Shown: positions 1 through 10,467 of the stretch, in pieces
Layout: each line of letters opens with the position of its first letter
Numbering within the stretch: the first letter of the stretch is position 1
Assembly (NCBI GenBank): GCA_037953625.1
Contig: CM075650.1
Span: 18,667,501 to 18,731,500, forward strand
Source: Crotalaria pallida
Taxonomy: Eukaryota > Streptophyta > Magnoliopsida > Fabales > Fabaceae
DNA: 64,000 nucleotides
Direction: 5' to 3'
Notes under the pieces: generated by a model
Databases searched by the model: none
What the model was told of the DNA's origin: nothing
The model's input: the letters and a program-made list of their open reading frames with translations, nothing else
Made by a program: the position numbers and the translations under genes

Positions 1-882
1 GACATAGATCCTAGCATGTGTGATCCAGACTGTGACTGTCGATTTGATTCTAACGATGATAGTGACTGCCAATTTGACTCTAATGATGACAGTGATGATG
101 ACTACTCTCGAAGGAAGAAAAAGAAAAATAAAACTCCTTGTAAGTCTCCTCATTTCCCAAAGAAAAATATTAAAAAACGAAAAACTCCTCTGCCCATATA
201 TAAAGATGCCTTGAAAATTCTCAGAAAAGAAGGCTACCCACCTATTCCTACACCTTTCGCACCTGAACCATGTAAACCATCTATTCCCTACAGTCCACAC
301 AAATATTATCCACAACCACAACCATGCATGATGTTCTCTGCCTCCGCATCCTCTTATGAAAGAGAATTTCCTTCTCTAGACAGAAAAGTCGACCAAACCA
401 AAAAGTTACAAACCAAACATTTCATTCACAATAATGAAGTCCAAACTGATGGTACCCTCAAGTCAGTTACACAAGCTGAAGAAGTATTAAACTGGCAAAC
501 TTAAAACTCTCTAGCTCAAAACAGTCTTTTCCAGAAAATTGATGAAAAGGTAGATACTCTTTCTAACTCACTAGAAAGAGGATCAAAAACAATGTCCACA
601 AAGCTTCAGAGCTACTACCAAGAAATCAAACAAAAGATGGAAAGCCTTGAAAGGGATGTTCAGGAAATGAAGGATGCTAGAACTTTCAGTCCCAGATTTT
701 TAGACAAAGACAGAGAACTCAGAAAGGTGAAAGCAGAAATGGAAGAACTCATTGCACATGTTGAGAAAAATCAAGCTCCGCCATTATCACCCCTAGCCTT
801 ATCTGAAATTGACCCATATTTTGTCTTACCTTCAAAAGGTTTTCTCCTAGTCAAGCCACAAAATACTATCCAAAAAACCTGA
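1..882 (+). pseudogene. Endogenous caulimovirid polyprotein, region after the movement domain (left inverted copy)
   Basis: This is the plus-strand duplicate of the minus-strand segment 6797-7678, and it starts at the window edge, so its 5' part is off-window. Visible blocks are an Asp-rich stretch with Cys pairs near bases 16-110, a Lys-rich stretch, a Pro-rich stretch and a predicted coiled coil (about 520-760, heptad-like Leu/Lys/Glu pattern). The Asp-rich block follows the movement-protein-like region in the other arm. A TAA at 502-504 replaces a GAA sense codon present in the right arm, so this copy is broken where the other is open. Both arms share the TGA at 880-882, which therefore predates the duplication or is a natural ORF end. 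This is a fossil with no evidence of activity. Confidence 0.7.
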
Positions 883-1259
883 ATATATTTCCTCCTTCTA
901 TCCAGAAAAAATATGATAACCTTAACCATGACAAAAGAAGAAAAGATAAGTCAGCTCTGTCCCCAGAAAGATCACCTTCTCCTGAACCAAAAAAGACTCA
1001 AACCATCCCTTCTGAAAACTCACCTCATGCCACCTTTCAAATCTATACAACAATGACAAGAGCAGACAGTCAGGAATCATCTGATGACTCTACAGTATCA
1101 GAAAATTCCTATCTTGAAGATTCCTCAGAAAAGGTTTCAGAAGATGAATATGCAGACTTGACAAAAATATGCATGGCAATAGAGTCATTCGAAGATACTG
1201 AAGGCACACAATATCTAAATCCCAGATAAATAAACACTCCACCACCTACTTCTTCCCCT
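883..1259 (+). other. Decayed linker of the viral polyprotein (left arm)
   Basis: No open frame spans this Ser/Glu/Asp-rich stretch. It mirrors 6420-6796 in the right arm, where the same frame breaks occur, so the damage is older than the inverted duplication. Confidence 0.5.
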
Positions 1260-2153
1260 CTGTTTTCAATTGACAACATCCAACCATCACAATGGAGAAA
1301 GAAGTTTTTAGATTTCAAAGCATGGATGGATGCAAAGATGATTCAACCTGGAGCTGACAGTTACAAAGTAATAGAAGAATTCTCTGCTCACACAACAGGG
1401 ATCCTAAAAGAATGGTACCAAAGTCTTGGTGCTGTACAACAAGACATTTTTCATAAATGTACCATTGATGAAGTCATCCAAGCATTACAATTCCATTTCC
1501 TTGGTGATCAAACTCTTCTGGACAAAGAAGCAAGGAGATAATATTTTGAAATGAAGTGTTGTTCATTAAAAAGGCCAGACCTTGAACGCCATTATCAGCG
1601 TATGTCTCAAAGATTCTATCAACTCAATGGTTTCAATGATCCAAGCCTGAAAAATACATATGTCAGTTCTCTTTCTGATGATCTTCAAGAAGAAATGTGG
1701 AGAATCCTGAATACAATGAACAAGGAAGTTACAAACATGACCATGGGAGAAATTTACCAAATCAGCCTCACATCTCTTGAAAAAATATGCAGCCAACAAC
1801 AACTCATGCAAAAAATGTCCAAAGAAAACAAAAAATATAAAAGTGTTTGCAAGAAGAAGTATTTGAAGATCAACTGTGATGAAAAATACTGCAGCTGCAA
1901 GAAGAGCTTCCCAAAGAGAAGCGGAAAGAAATTTCATAAATTCAAAAAAGGGAAGAAGAAAAGATTCAGATTTTTTAAAAAGAAACCTTTTCGGGGAAAA
2001 GGCGGCAACAAAAAATGTTTCATATGCGGAAAGAAGGGGCAATTCGCAAAAGCATGTCCAGAAAAAAGAGCTAAAGCAGCAAAACTAATCCAAGCCCTCA
2101 TTTTAAATGAAGATGATGATGTTGAGTCACTTTATGAAGAGCAGGAAATCTAA
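1260..2153 (+). pseudogene. Caulimovirid capsid-like region with zinc knuckle (left copy, disabled)
   Basis: The region encodes a capsid/gag-like alpha-helical domain followed by a very basic Lys/Arg segment and a retroviral-type CCHC knuckle near 2016-2060. In retroelements and pararetroviruses this domain binds and packages genomic RNA. In this copy the knuckle His codon (CAC in the right arm, 5637-5639 on the minus strand) has become CAA (Gln) at 2040-2042, which removes one zinc ligand. The frame is also cut by TAA at 1539-1541 and TAA at 2151-2153; the corresponding right-arm codons are sense. The acidic tail after the knuckle is typical of the capsid-protease linker. The family call is secure at the caulimovirid/retroelement level; placement near Petuvirus is inference from gene order. 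Confidence 0.75.
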
Positions 2154-3002
2154 AACAAGTTCACTGTCTTTGGGCTCGAAGAATCAGAATCAGAAGCAGA
2201 AAGTACTGAAGATACTGATGAATATGATCAAGAACATTTTCCTATATTAGAGATACAAAATGTCTCTTTATATGAGGAAAATGCATTATGCCCAGATAAT
2301 CCTCCTTTGCCAAATGTAGAAGTCTACCTCCTACAGTCCAAGTATCATGTTCCAATCAAGGCCATTGCTTTTCTTGATACAGGAGCACAACGTACAATCA
2401 CGAATCCTGCCATTCTTCCTTCAGAGGCATGGGAGACTCAAATCACAAAGTTCAGAGCTGCAAATGGAGAATCTTTCTCTACCGATCTTATCACAAAAAA
2501 TAAGATTGGAATCAAATTCTTCCATAATTGCACAATATGGATGAAAGTTATAGGCAGTGAACTCCCAGGAAAAGATATACTCATTGGAAGAGATGCTCAA
2601 ATAAAAAATGAAAAGCTTCAGATACTAGCACATGGACTCAAACACAAGAGAGATTTCAGGCCATTCAGTTGCATTCCCAGGCTTTTCTCACTAGCAGATG
2701 CACCCCCAACCTATGAAGCAGTCGGGGATAAACTCTTAAAATTATGTGCTGACAGTCATGATTTGTTTTCTCATTCTGCTCCACTTTGGAAAAATCCAGA
2801 TTTTTATGTTCAACTTCCTTTCAAACAAAATGAAGATGCAAATCCTACAAAAGCAAGCCATCCAGGAATGACTCCTTCAGAACTCAAAAATGCTCAAGAA
2901 GAATGTCAACTTCTACTGAAGCAAGGATTAATTGAGCCAACAAAGTCAGAATGGGCATGCACTGCATTTTATGTGACATTATTTAGTAGACAAGCATATT
3001 AA
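2154..3002 (+). pseudogene. Caulimovirid aspartic protease plus start of reverse transcriptase (left copy, truncated)
   Basis: The open part (2307-3002) carries a retropepsin-like domain with a DTGA active-site motif near 2375-2390. About 150 codons later comes the conserved N-terminal approach to reverse transcriptase, with the Pro-Gly-Met and Cys-Thr-Ala-Phe-Tyr-Val landmarks. RT homology stops abruptly at about 2974, where the sequence changes into the noncoding 3'-tail repeat in inverted orientation. All catalytic RT motifs are therefore missing from this copy. The last codons to 3002 are read-through into the junction, not viral RT. Confidence 0.78.
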
Positions 3003-3230
3003 ACTTAGTACAAGTCATATTTTCACTATTACATGCAACATCATTTAGTAGACAAGCATTTGACATGATAATGACATGACTATGGCATAGACATTTTATG
3101 ACATGACATAGAATATTACTATTCATGACTTTGACATGACTATGACATGTCTTTTATTTTTGTCTAGAATATTACTATTCATGACTTTGACATGACTATG
3201 ACATGTCTTTTCTTTTTGTCTCCATATTTT
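3003..3230. repeat. Noncoding viral 3' tail with short TGACATG repeats
   Basis: Several imperfect copies of a TTTGACATGACTATGACATG-type unit and two copies of a 'tagaatattactattcatga' unit occur here. A direct repeat of 'catTATTTAGTAGACAAGCAT' occurs at about 2978-2998 and 3040-3060. The stretch directly follows the stop of the tail ORF read on the minus strand (3231) and recurs inverted at 4449-4700. Confidence 0.75.
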
Positions 3231-3690
3231 TTATTTGATGATCGGTTCATGACTTGGTGATAAATTTGGATCTTCTGGGACTGAGTCTATTTGCATCAAA
3301 TTTCTCTCCAATCTGTCTAGGTCTTCGTCCATATCTTCATAAGGGTCTTGAGATTCTTGCATTGTTATGACAGGTGTTAAGACAGGTGTTATTTCATTGT
3401 TACTGTAAAATGAGTCATCCCAATAATCTCCTCTAAAATGTGGACAGATAATGTCCAGATGCTTCAGGCTTGCACAGGTAGAGTTTAATCTGGGATTTGG
3501 TATGAAGGAATTTATCTCATGGAGGTGATGCACCAGTTCATCTTGATGATAAGGAAAATGATCTCTTTTCAAAAATTCCTGCATGGAAAAATATGTGGTC
3601 CAGCATCTGCATTGGTTTTGAGTCCAGAGTAGCTTTGTAACAGGATGTTGAAAATAAGGCCTATGGATGATAAAGACTGATACAAGCTTG
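3231..3690 (-). pseudogene. C-terminal tail of caulimovirid polyprotein
   Basis: On the minus strand this encodes the last part of the viral polyprotein: an uninterrupted 117-codon stretch (3231-3584) ending in TAA and rich in Asp/Glu. A related but frame-broken piece lies upstream to about 3690. The final 40 codons are found again in inverted orientation at 4330-4448. No RNase H motif can be seen between the RT core and this tail, so that domain is deleted or too decayed to recognise. Function of the tail in intact relatives is unknown to me. Confidence 0.55.
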
Positions 3691-3696
3691 TGGACT

Positions 3697-4328
3697 TCAA
3701 ATTTTTTTTTGATTAATTTGCTGGATTTTCATTCTTTCAATTTCCATCTGAAGGTCTCTTCTCCATTTGTTTAAAGGTTGATACCACTCTAATAAAGTCC
3801 AAATTAATGAATCTATTATTATAGTTTTTAAGAAAAAGTAATTGTTGAACATGTCTTTATCAGGTGAGAACATAACTCCATAATTGTTCCAGATTGCATA
3901 GAACTGTTCTAGTAGTTGGTGGTGGCTGTTTTCATCAGGTGAGAACAGTAGTATATAATCAATGTACACTAGGGCACTAGGCAGAATAGGTTCAAAAATT
4001 CTGGTCATGGCTTTTTGGAATAATGAGGGTGCAACTTTGAGACCAAAGGGAAGGACAGTCCACTAGTAATGGGCATTAGGAATGCAAAAGGTAGTTTTGG
4101 GTCTGTCATTTGGATCTAATCCTAATTGCCAGAAACTGATTTGAGGTCAAACTTTGAGAAAACATTGACATCTTTTATGTAGGTGGGGAGTGAATATATC
4201 TTTGGAAGAGGAAACTTATCATCCTTGAGAAAATTGTTAAGGGGCTTGTAATCAACAACAAGCCTTTTCTTTTGTCTGATTTGCTCTGATCTTTTGTTCA
4301 AAATGGGCACATAAAATGCAGTGCAATG
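3697..4328 (-). pseudogene. Caulimovirid reverse transcriptase core with mutated active site
   Basis: Read on the minus strand in shifting frames, this contains the recognisable RT order: the Val-Asp-Tyr and Leu-Asn landmarks and the FDLKS motif A region (about 4130-4330), a Phe-Gly-Leu motif region (about 4030-4060), then the catalytic YxDD box. That box reads Tyr-Ile-Asp-Tyr here; the second catalytic Asp codon is TAT at 3955-3957. A stop and at least one frameshift lie between 4122 and 4008. It is the only copy of the catalytic core in the window, and it is clearly inactive. It lies in the unpaired spacer of the inverted repeat. Confidence 0.78.
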
Positions 4329-4705
4329 CTCAAGACCCTTATGAAGATATGGACGAAGACCTAGACAGATTGGAGAGAAATTTGATGCAAATAGACTCAG
4401 ACCCAGAAGATCCAAATTTATCACCAAGTCATGAACCGATCATCAAATAAAAAATATGGAGACAAAAATAAAAGACATGTCATAGTCATGTCAAAGTCAT
4501 GAATAGTAATAATCTAGAAAAAAATAAAAGACATGTCATAGTCATGTCAAAGTCATGAATAGTAATATTCTATGTCATGTCATAAAATGTCTATGCCATA
4601 GTCATGTCATTATCATGTCAAATGCTTGTCTACTAAATAATGTTGCATGTAATAGTGAAAATATGACTTGTACTAAGTTTAATATGCTTGTTTACTAAAT
4701 AATGT
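4326..4705. repeat. Inverted 3'-tail patch splitting the RT gene, flanked by an 18-bp direct repeat
   Basis: The minus-strand RT gene stops at about 4715 and resumes at about 4325. Between them lies a 380-bp piece of the viral 3' end in the opposite orientation. The same 18 bases, CACATAAAATGCAGTGCA, flank it at 4308-4325 and 4706-4723. This looks like a template-switch or insertion scar. Confidence 0.75.
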
Positions 4706-4714
4706 CACATAAAA

Positions 4715-5057
4715 TGCAGTGCATGCCCATTCTGACTTTGTTGGCTCAATTAATCCTTGCTTCAGTAGAAGTTGACATTCTTCTTGAGCATTTTTGAGTT
4801 CTGAAGGAGTCATTCCTGGATGGCTTGCTTTTGTAGGATTTGCATCTTCATTTACTTTGAAAGGAAGTTGAACATAAAAATCTGGATTTTTTCAAAGTGG
4901 AGCAGAATGAGAAAACAAATCATGACTGTCAGCACATAATTTTAAGAGCTTATCGCTGACTGCTTCATAGGTTGGTGGTGCATCTGCTAGTGACAAAAGC
5001 CTGAGAATGCAACTGAATGGCCTGAAATCTCTCGTGTTTGAGTCAATGTGCTAGTAT
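4715..5057 (-). pseudogene. RT N-terminal fragment (right copy)
   Basis: This is the minus-strand equivalent of 2620-2972. It is separated from the upstream capsid-protease frame by a TAG at 5058-5060 where the left arm has CAG. It carries at least one more frame break (around 4890-5010) and ends at the 18-bp repeat. Confidence 0.65.
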
Positions 5058-6353
5058 CTAAAGCTTTTCATTTTTTATTAGAGCATCTCTTCCAATGAGT
5101 ATATCTTTTCCTAGGAGTTCACTGCCTATAACTTTCATCCATATTGTGCAATTATGGAAGAATTTGATTCCAATCTTATTTTTTGTGATAAGATCGGTAG
5201 AGAAAGATTCTCCATTTGCAGCTCTGAACTTTGTGATTTGAGTCTCCCATGCCTCTGAAGGAAGAATGGCAGGACTCGTGATTGTACGTTGTGCTCCTGT
5301 GTCAAGAAAAATAATGGCCTTGATTGGAACATGATACTTGGATTGTAGGAGGTAGACTTCTACATTTGGCAAAGGAGGATTATCTGAGCATAATGCACTT
5401 TCCTCATATAAAGAGACATTTTGTATCTCTAATATAGGAAAATGTTCTTGATCATATTCATCAGTATCTTCAGTACTTTCTGCTTCTGATTCTGATTCTT
5501 CGAGCCCAAAGACAGTGAACTTGTCTGATATTTCCTGCTCTTCATAAAGTGACTCAACATCATCATCTTCATTTAACATGAGGGCTTGGATTAGTTTTGC
5601 TGCTTTAGCTCTTTTTTCTGGACATGCTTTTGCGAAGTGCCCCTTCTTTCCGCATATGAAACATTTTTTGTTGCCGCCTTTTCCCCGAAAAGGTTTCTTT
5701 TTAAAAAATCTGAATCTTTTTTTCTTCCCTTTTTTGAATTTATGAAATTTCTTTCCGCTTTTCTTTGGGAAGCTCTTCTTGCAGCTGCAGTATTTTTCAT
5801 CACAGTTGATCTTCAAATACTTCTTCTTGCAAACACTTTTATATTTTTTGTCTTCTTTGGACATTTTTTGCAGGAGTTGTTGTTGGCTGCATATTTTTTC
5901 AAGAGCTGTGAGGCTGATTTGGTAAATTTCTCTCATGGTCATGTTTGTAACTTCCTTGTTCATTGTATTCAGGATTCTCCACATTTCTTCTTGAAGATCA
6001 TCAGGAAGAGAACTGACATATGTATTTTTAAGGCTTGAATCATTGAAACCATTGAGTTGATAGAATCTTTGAGACATACGCTGATAATGGCGTTCAAGGT
6101 CTGGCCTTTTTAATGAACAACACTTTATTTCAAAATATTCTCTCCTTGCTTCTTTGTCCAGAAGATTTTGATCACCAAGGAAATGGAATTGTAATGCTTG
6201 GATGACTTCATCAATGGTACATTTATGAAAACTGTCATGTTGTACAACACCAAGACTTTGGTACCATTCTTTTAGGATCCCTGTTGTGTGAGCAGAGAAT
6301 TCTTCTATTACTTTGTAACTGTCAGCTCCAGGTTGAATCATCTTTGCATCCAT
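5058..6353 (-). pseudogene. Caulimovirid capsid, zinc knuckle and aspartic protease (right copy, 431 open codons)
   Basis: This is the best-preserved piece of the element. An uninterrupted 431-codon frame covers the capsid-like helical domain (about residues 1-170), a Lys-rich basic segment, an intact CX2CX4HX4C knuckle near residue 230, an acidic linker and the retropepsin-like domain with DTGA near residue 350. The stops seen in the left arm (1539, 2151) are absent here. It ends at TAG 5058-5060, a sense CAG in the left arm. Openness over 1.3 kb means only that decay has been light, not that it is expressed. The first Met is internal to the original polyprotein. Confidence 0.8.
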
Positions 6354-6796
6354 CCATGCTTTGAAATCTAAAAACTTCTTTCTCCATTGTGATGGTTGGA
6401 TGTTGTCAATTGAAAACAGAGGGGAAGAAGTAGGTGGTGGAGTGTTTATTTATCTGGGATTTAGATATTGTGTGCCTTCAGTATCTTCGAATGACTCTAT
6501 TGCCATGCATATTTTTGTCAAGTCTGCATATTCATCTTCTGAAACCTTTTCTGAGGAATCTTCAAGATAGGAATTTTCTGATACTGTAGAGTCATCAGAT
6601 GATTCCTGACTGTCTGCTCTTGTCATTGTTGTATAGATTTGAAAGGTGGCATGAGGTGAGTTTTCAGAAGGGATGGTTTGAGTCTTTTTTGGTTCAGGAG
6701 AAGGTGATCTTTCTGGGGACAGAGCTGACTTATCTTTTCTTCTTTTGTCATGGTTAAGGTTATCATATTTTTTCTGGATAGAAGGAGGAAATATAT
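6354..6796 (-). other. Decayed linker of the viral polyprotein (right arm)
   Basis: This is a Ser/Glu-rich stretch with frame breaks on the minus strand, matching 883-1325 in the left arm. No independent gene is visible. Confidence 0.45.
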
Positions 6797-8038
6797 TCAG
6801 GTTTTTTGGATAGTATTTTGTGGCTTGACTAGGAGAAAACCTTTTGAAGGTAAGACAAAATATGGGTCAATTTCAGATAAGGCTAGGGGTGATAATGGCG
6901 GAGCTTGATTTTTCTCAACATGTGCAATGAGTTCTTCCATTTCTGCTTTCACCTTTCTGAGTTCTCTGTCTTTGTCTAAAAATCTGGGACTGAAAGTTCT
7001 AGCATCCTTCATTTCCTGAACATCCCTTTCAAGGCTTTCCATCTTTTGTTTGATTTCTTGGTAGTAGCTCTGAAGCTTTGTGGACATTGTTTTTGATCCT
7101 CTTTCTAGTGAGTTAGAAAGAGTATCTACCTTTTCATCAATTTTCTGGAAAAGACTGTTTTGAGCTAGAGAGTTTTCAGTTTGCCAGTTTAGTACTTCTT
7201 CAACTTGTGTAACTGACTTGAGGGTATCATCAGTTTGGACTTCATTATTGTGAATGAAAGGTTTGACTTGTAACTTTTTGGTTTGGTCGACTTTTCTGTC
7301 CAGAGAAGGAAATTCTCTTTCATAAGAGGATGCGGAGGCAGAGAACATCATGCATGGTTGTGGTTGTGGATAATATTTGTGTGGACTGTAGGGAATAGAT
7401 GGTTTACATGGTTCAGGTGGGAAAGGTGTAGGAATAGGTGGGTAGCCTTCTTTTCTGAGAATTTTCAAGGCATCTTTATATATGGGCAAAGGATTTTTTG
7501 GTTTTTTAATATTTTTCTTTGGGAAATGAGGAGACTTACAAGGAGTTTTGTTTTTGTTTTTCTTCCTTCGAGAGTAGTCATCATCACTGTCATCATCAGA
7601 GTCAAATTGGCAGTCACTATCATCGTCAGAATCAAATCGACAGTCACAGTCTGGATCACACATGCTAGGATCTATGTCCCATAAGAAATGACCGTTGATC
7701 TTATCTGAATAGATAGAAGTTCCATCACTCCTGAAGGAGTAAACTGGAATATTTGTCTCTGCTTCACCAAGGGTAATCATCATTGTTGAGAAGACCAGTT
7801 TGTCAGGAGATGAGGATGAAGAGGTTTCTTCTTTCCTCTTGAAAATTGTTTTTACAGAGCCGTCTGGAAGTCTTCTGAAAATGGACTCGGTAGCCACCAC
7901 TGGTTGCTGATTGGTTTTAAATTTTTCATAATTACTGACCCATTCTAGGGGGATCAGCTTATGAAGTTCAGACCGAGGAATCTGCCTTGGGACTTGAATA
8001 ATTGAGGGGACCTGCTCATCAGAGTTTGCTATCACCAT
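6797..8038 (-). pseudogene. Caulimovirid polyprotein, segment between movement and capsid domains
   Basis: An open frame of 413 codons sits in phase with the upstream movement-protein frame, separated from it only by a single TAA at 8051-8053. It begins with the C-terminal part of the movement-protein region, followed by a Ser-rich stretch, the Asp/Cys block, a Pro-rich block and a coiled coil near residues 300-390. Continuity with the movement domain supports a single large polyprotein of the Petuvirus type rather than separate ORFs (inference from layout). It ends at TGA 6797-6799, shared with the left arm. Confidence 0.7.
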
Positions 8039-8050
8039 CAGAGCATTTTC

Positions 8051-8438
8051 TTATATTTGTGAGTCTGTAGGAAGATCAAAGAAATGATCTTGGAGCCTAT
8101 AGATGAGTTGATGATTGAGAGTGGCAGGTAAGGCTGTTGGGCCTTGTGGGGCTCCAACAAGTTGAACTTGAATTTTGAACCTTTTGGAAAGAGTTGGGTC
8201 TGATAATTGAACATTAAAATTTGGAAACATAGTTAAGACTACACTTCCAGCATTTAATGTTGTTAGGACAGTTCCTATCACAGCATGCTCATAAGTGTGG
8301 AAAGTAGAATCTATGAGTGAGACTCTAGCTGTAACTGGGAGTCTTTTTCTTCCATGAAGGGTTAAGACTAATATAACAGCTCCAAAATGGAGAGCTACAT
8401 AGCCTTCTCTCCTCCACATTTTTATCAGTGTTGGATTT
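8051..8438 (-). pseudogene. Caulimovirid movement protein, C-terminal half of the 30K-type domain
   Basis: On the minus strand this reads as the conserved core of caulimovirid movement proteins (30K superfamily, plasmodesmatal tubule formation in intact viruses). The MWRREGY and LHFGAV landmarks are directly visible just after the LTR junction. The remainder of the gene is on the far side of the solo LTR, at 10468-10850. The codon phase across the excised LTR plus one target-site copy would be continuous, which supports this being one gene split by insertion. A TAA at 8051-8053 separates it from the following frame. Confidence 0.72.
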
Positions 8439-8999
8439 TGTTTCGGATCTTTTTAGGGAAACAATTATTACGGTGATTAGGATGAGATTATGGGTTCGTA
8501 AATTTAATGAAATTATGACTAAAATACAATAAAAATGAAGGAACATTGAGAACTCCCCGGAGGGCGGTTTGGAGCGGTGAACAGACGAGAGCGGCCCTGG
8601 TTCCTTGGGAGGGGTGATGAACTGGATGAGGAAGGAACTCTGAAAGTGATGATGAGGACGCCCAGATCATGCTGGAATGTGACTTACCTTTGGTGCATGT
8701 CTTAACAGGTTTGGACAGGTTGGCCAGGGGGCCTGTGCGTGCTACTCAAGAGCGTCCTCATCATTAACAAGCTAGTTCCTTCCAGATTCATTTCTCCATG
8801 AAAACAGGGGCGCCTTCCCTTTCCAAGGCTTGATACCCCTTGTGGGAAGACTTCTCGTCTAAAAGCCTTCCAAGCCACGCCACTCTGCGGAGTTCCCGAA
8901 GCGGGCTATCCTTGCCTAAGCGTCACCCCTACACGAAGGCGACCAGGATTAGTCCAAACATAATAACAGTGAAGGTTATCCCTCTTTTGCTCTGATTGC

Positions 9000-9235
9000 T
9001 TAGCGCTGACAGGGGCGCCTTCGGTTGACTGATTGGACGAGGGCGTCTATGGCCTTTGAAACTGAACAGGGGCGCCTTCGATAGGGGTGCGCCTTTAGTT
9101 GACTGATTCCGTTGAAACTGAACAGGGGGCGCCTTCGATAGGAGTGCGCCTTCGACAGAGGTGCGTCTTCGACAGGAGTGCGCCTTCGACAGGGGTGCGC
9201 CTTTGACAGAGGTGCGCCTTCGACTTCTGAGGGAC
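9000..9235. repeat. GC-rich minisatellite inside the solo LTR
   Basis: Repeated 'GGGGCGCCTTCGA' and 'GTGCGCCTTCGACAG' units, about ten imperfect copies, lie in an otherwise AT-rich window. They sit downstream of the minus-strand TATA box, in the presumed transcribed part of the LTR. Confidence 0.75.
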
Positions 9236-9838
9236 AGTGACTCCCTTTCTCCTTGGTTTCTTCACTAACGTGTTATTGACTCTCTACTCTTTACTGTTGT
9301 GGTTCTTGTCGCTCTTGCATAAATGAGAAGTGAGGTGGTATTATGTTCTGGACAGGGACGTGCGCTTTCGGAGGTCGCTGTAGGACCCTCACACTTTATT
9401 CTCCTTTTTTTCTTGAGAGTTGCTGCAGACTCTGCTCTCTTCACTATTGTTGTTCATGTTGCTTCTGTACACTAAGTTGGAGATGCAAAGGTGGAGTAGA
9501 GTGAGCGTTGCTGCTGGGAAAAGGTATGTGCTCTCTCGTGTGCCGCTCTTGTGAGGAAGCAAGGTGCTGAAGAATGCTTCTCTGCTTCGTTTCTCCTCTC
9601 TTCTCTTGATACAGTGAGTAACTTGTGTTCCTCTATTTTGGCCTATTGCTCTTGTGAGCTTGTAGAGTTGATGGAGTGCACTCTGGTTGCAGCTTCTCCC
9701 TCTTCAGCTCTTCTTCTCTCCATATTTCCCATTGATGTTATTCTAGTGTTCTTTCTCTGAGCTTCAGAGAAAAGAACTATGAGTGTTTGTTGTGTTTTGG
9801 CTTTCAGAGTTCTGATATGCAGTGAAGAGGGTGGCCTC

Positions 9839-9846
9839 TATTTATA
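9839..9846 (-). promoter_or_regulatory. TATA box of the solo LTR
   Basis: TATAAATA on the minus strand, followed by AGAGGCC, is a canonical plant TATA context inside an LTR. The expected start would be near 9810. Confidence 0.55.
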
Positions 9847-10467
9847 TGTAGCTTTGGACCAGTGGTTATTGCTTATCTCCCTTTTACTTGCTGGACAATA
9901 ACACTTTTTTACTTTATCTAATGAGTATTTCTCTTTATCAGGCGGCTTTGTTTCCTTCTCCATATTTGGCAACATTTGGTAGTAATTGCAATAAGGAGAG
10001 TAGTGCAAGTCATACCATATTCAGCACTTCTTGGGAATGAAAGAGTGATGTGTGCAAAGATTCCTTTCTTGAAAGCTTGTTGTGCAAGCTGTGGGAGAGC
10101 AGAGAAGGTTGACCGTATTCCCTTCTTCTCTGGTTACCTTTTGCTGTCCAGGTGCGCTCTCCGAGACGTGTTTTTGAAAGGGTACGCTCTAGAGTGCATT
10201 TTATCCATGTTTCAGTTGCCTCCTTTGCTGCACCTTACTGGACATGACTCCATGGGTCTAGGCGGCATGTCCTGGGTGCTACTGCCTGGGCGTCACCGAC
10301 CTGAGCGTCACCGGCCTGAGCGTCACTTCTCATGGAAGGCGCTCAGGGCTGGGCCTTCTTCAAATAAATAACGGTTTTTTGTTGGGTTTGACTCTTTGTG
10401 TAGTGCATTGGGCTTTTGGTAAGGATTGGGCCTTATTTTGTGGTTATTTATTTTTCTGGTATCAACA

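Larger units (their letters stand above)
1..7678. repeat. Large inverted repeat (arms 1-3352 and 4329-7678)
   Basis: The two arms are reverse complements of one another with scattered substitutions; coordinates x and about 7679-x pair along the whole length. Examples are the ATG at 16-18 with CAT at 7661-7663 and the knuckle His/Gln codon at 2040-2042 with 5637-5639. The unpaired spacer is 3353-4328. The left arm runs off the window, so the true palindrome may be longer. Transcription across the axis would give a stem of more than 3 kb. Confidence 0.9.
8439..10467 (-). mobile_element. Solo LTR (2,029 bp) inserted in the movement-protein gene, TSD GATTT
   Basis: Ends are TGTTTCGG...ATCAACA on the plus strand (TG...CA) with identical 5-bp flanks GATTT at 8434-8438 and 10468-10472. 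A strong TATA box, TATAAATA on the minus strand (9839-9846), gives the likely LTR orientation. There is no internal retroelement domain, PBS or PPT, so this is a solo LTR left by LTR-LTR recombination. Open frames inside it (for example 9976-10371) have no recognisable domains. Confidence 0.85.

Noticed and set aside
1566..2042. Long open frame opposite the capsid region (and its mirror at 5637-6038)
   Set aside because: It is the antisense of the Lys-rich capsid/knuckle frame; Phe/Leu richness comes from complementing AAA/AAG codons.
9976..10371. 131-codon frame in the first solo LTR
   Set aside because: No domain or start context, and it lies in LTR sequence near the minus-strand 5' end.
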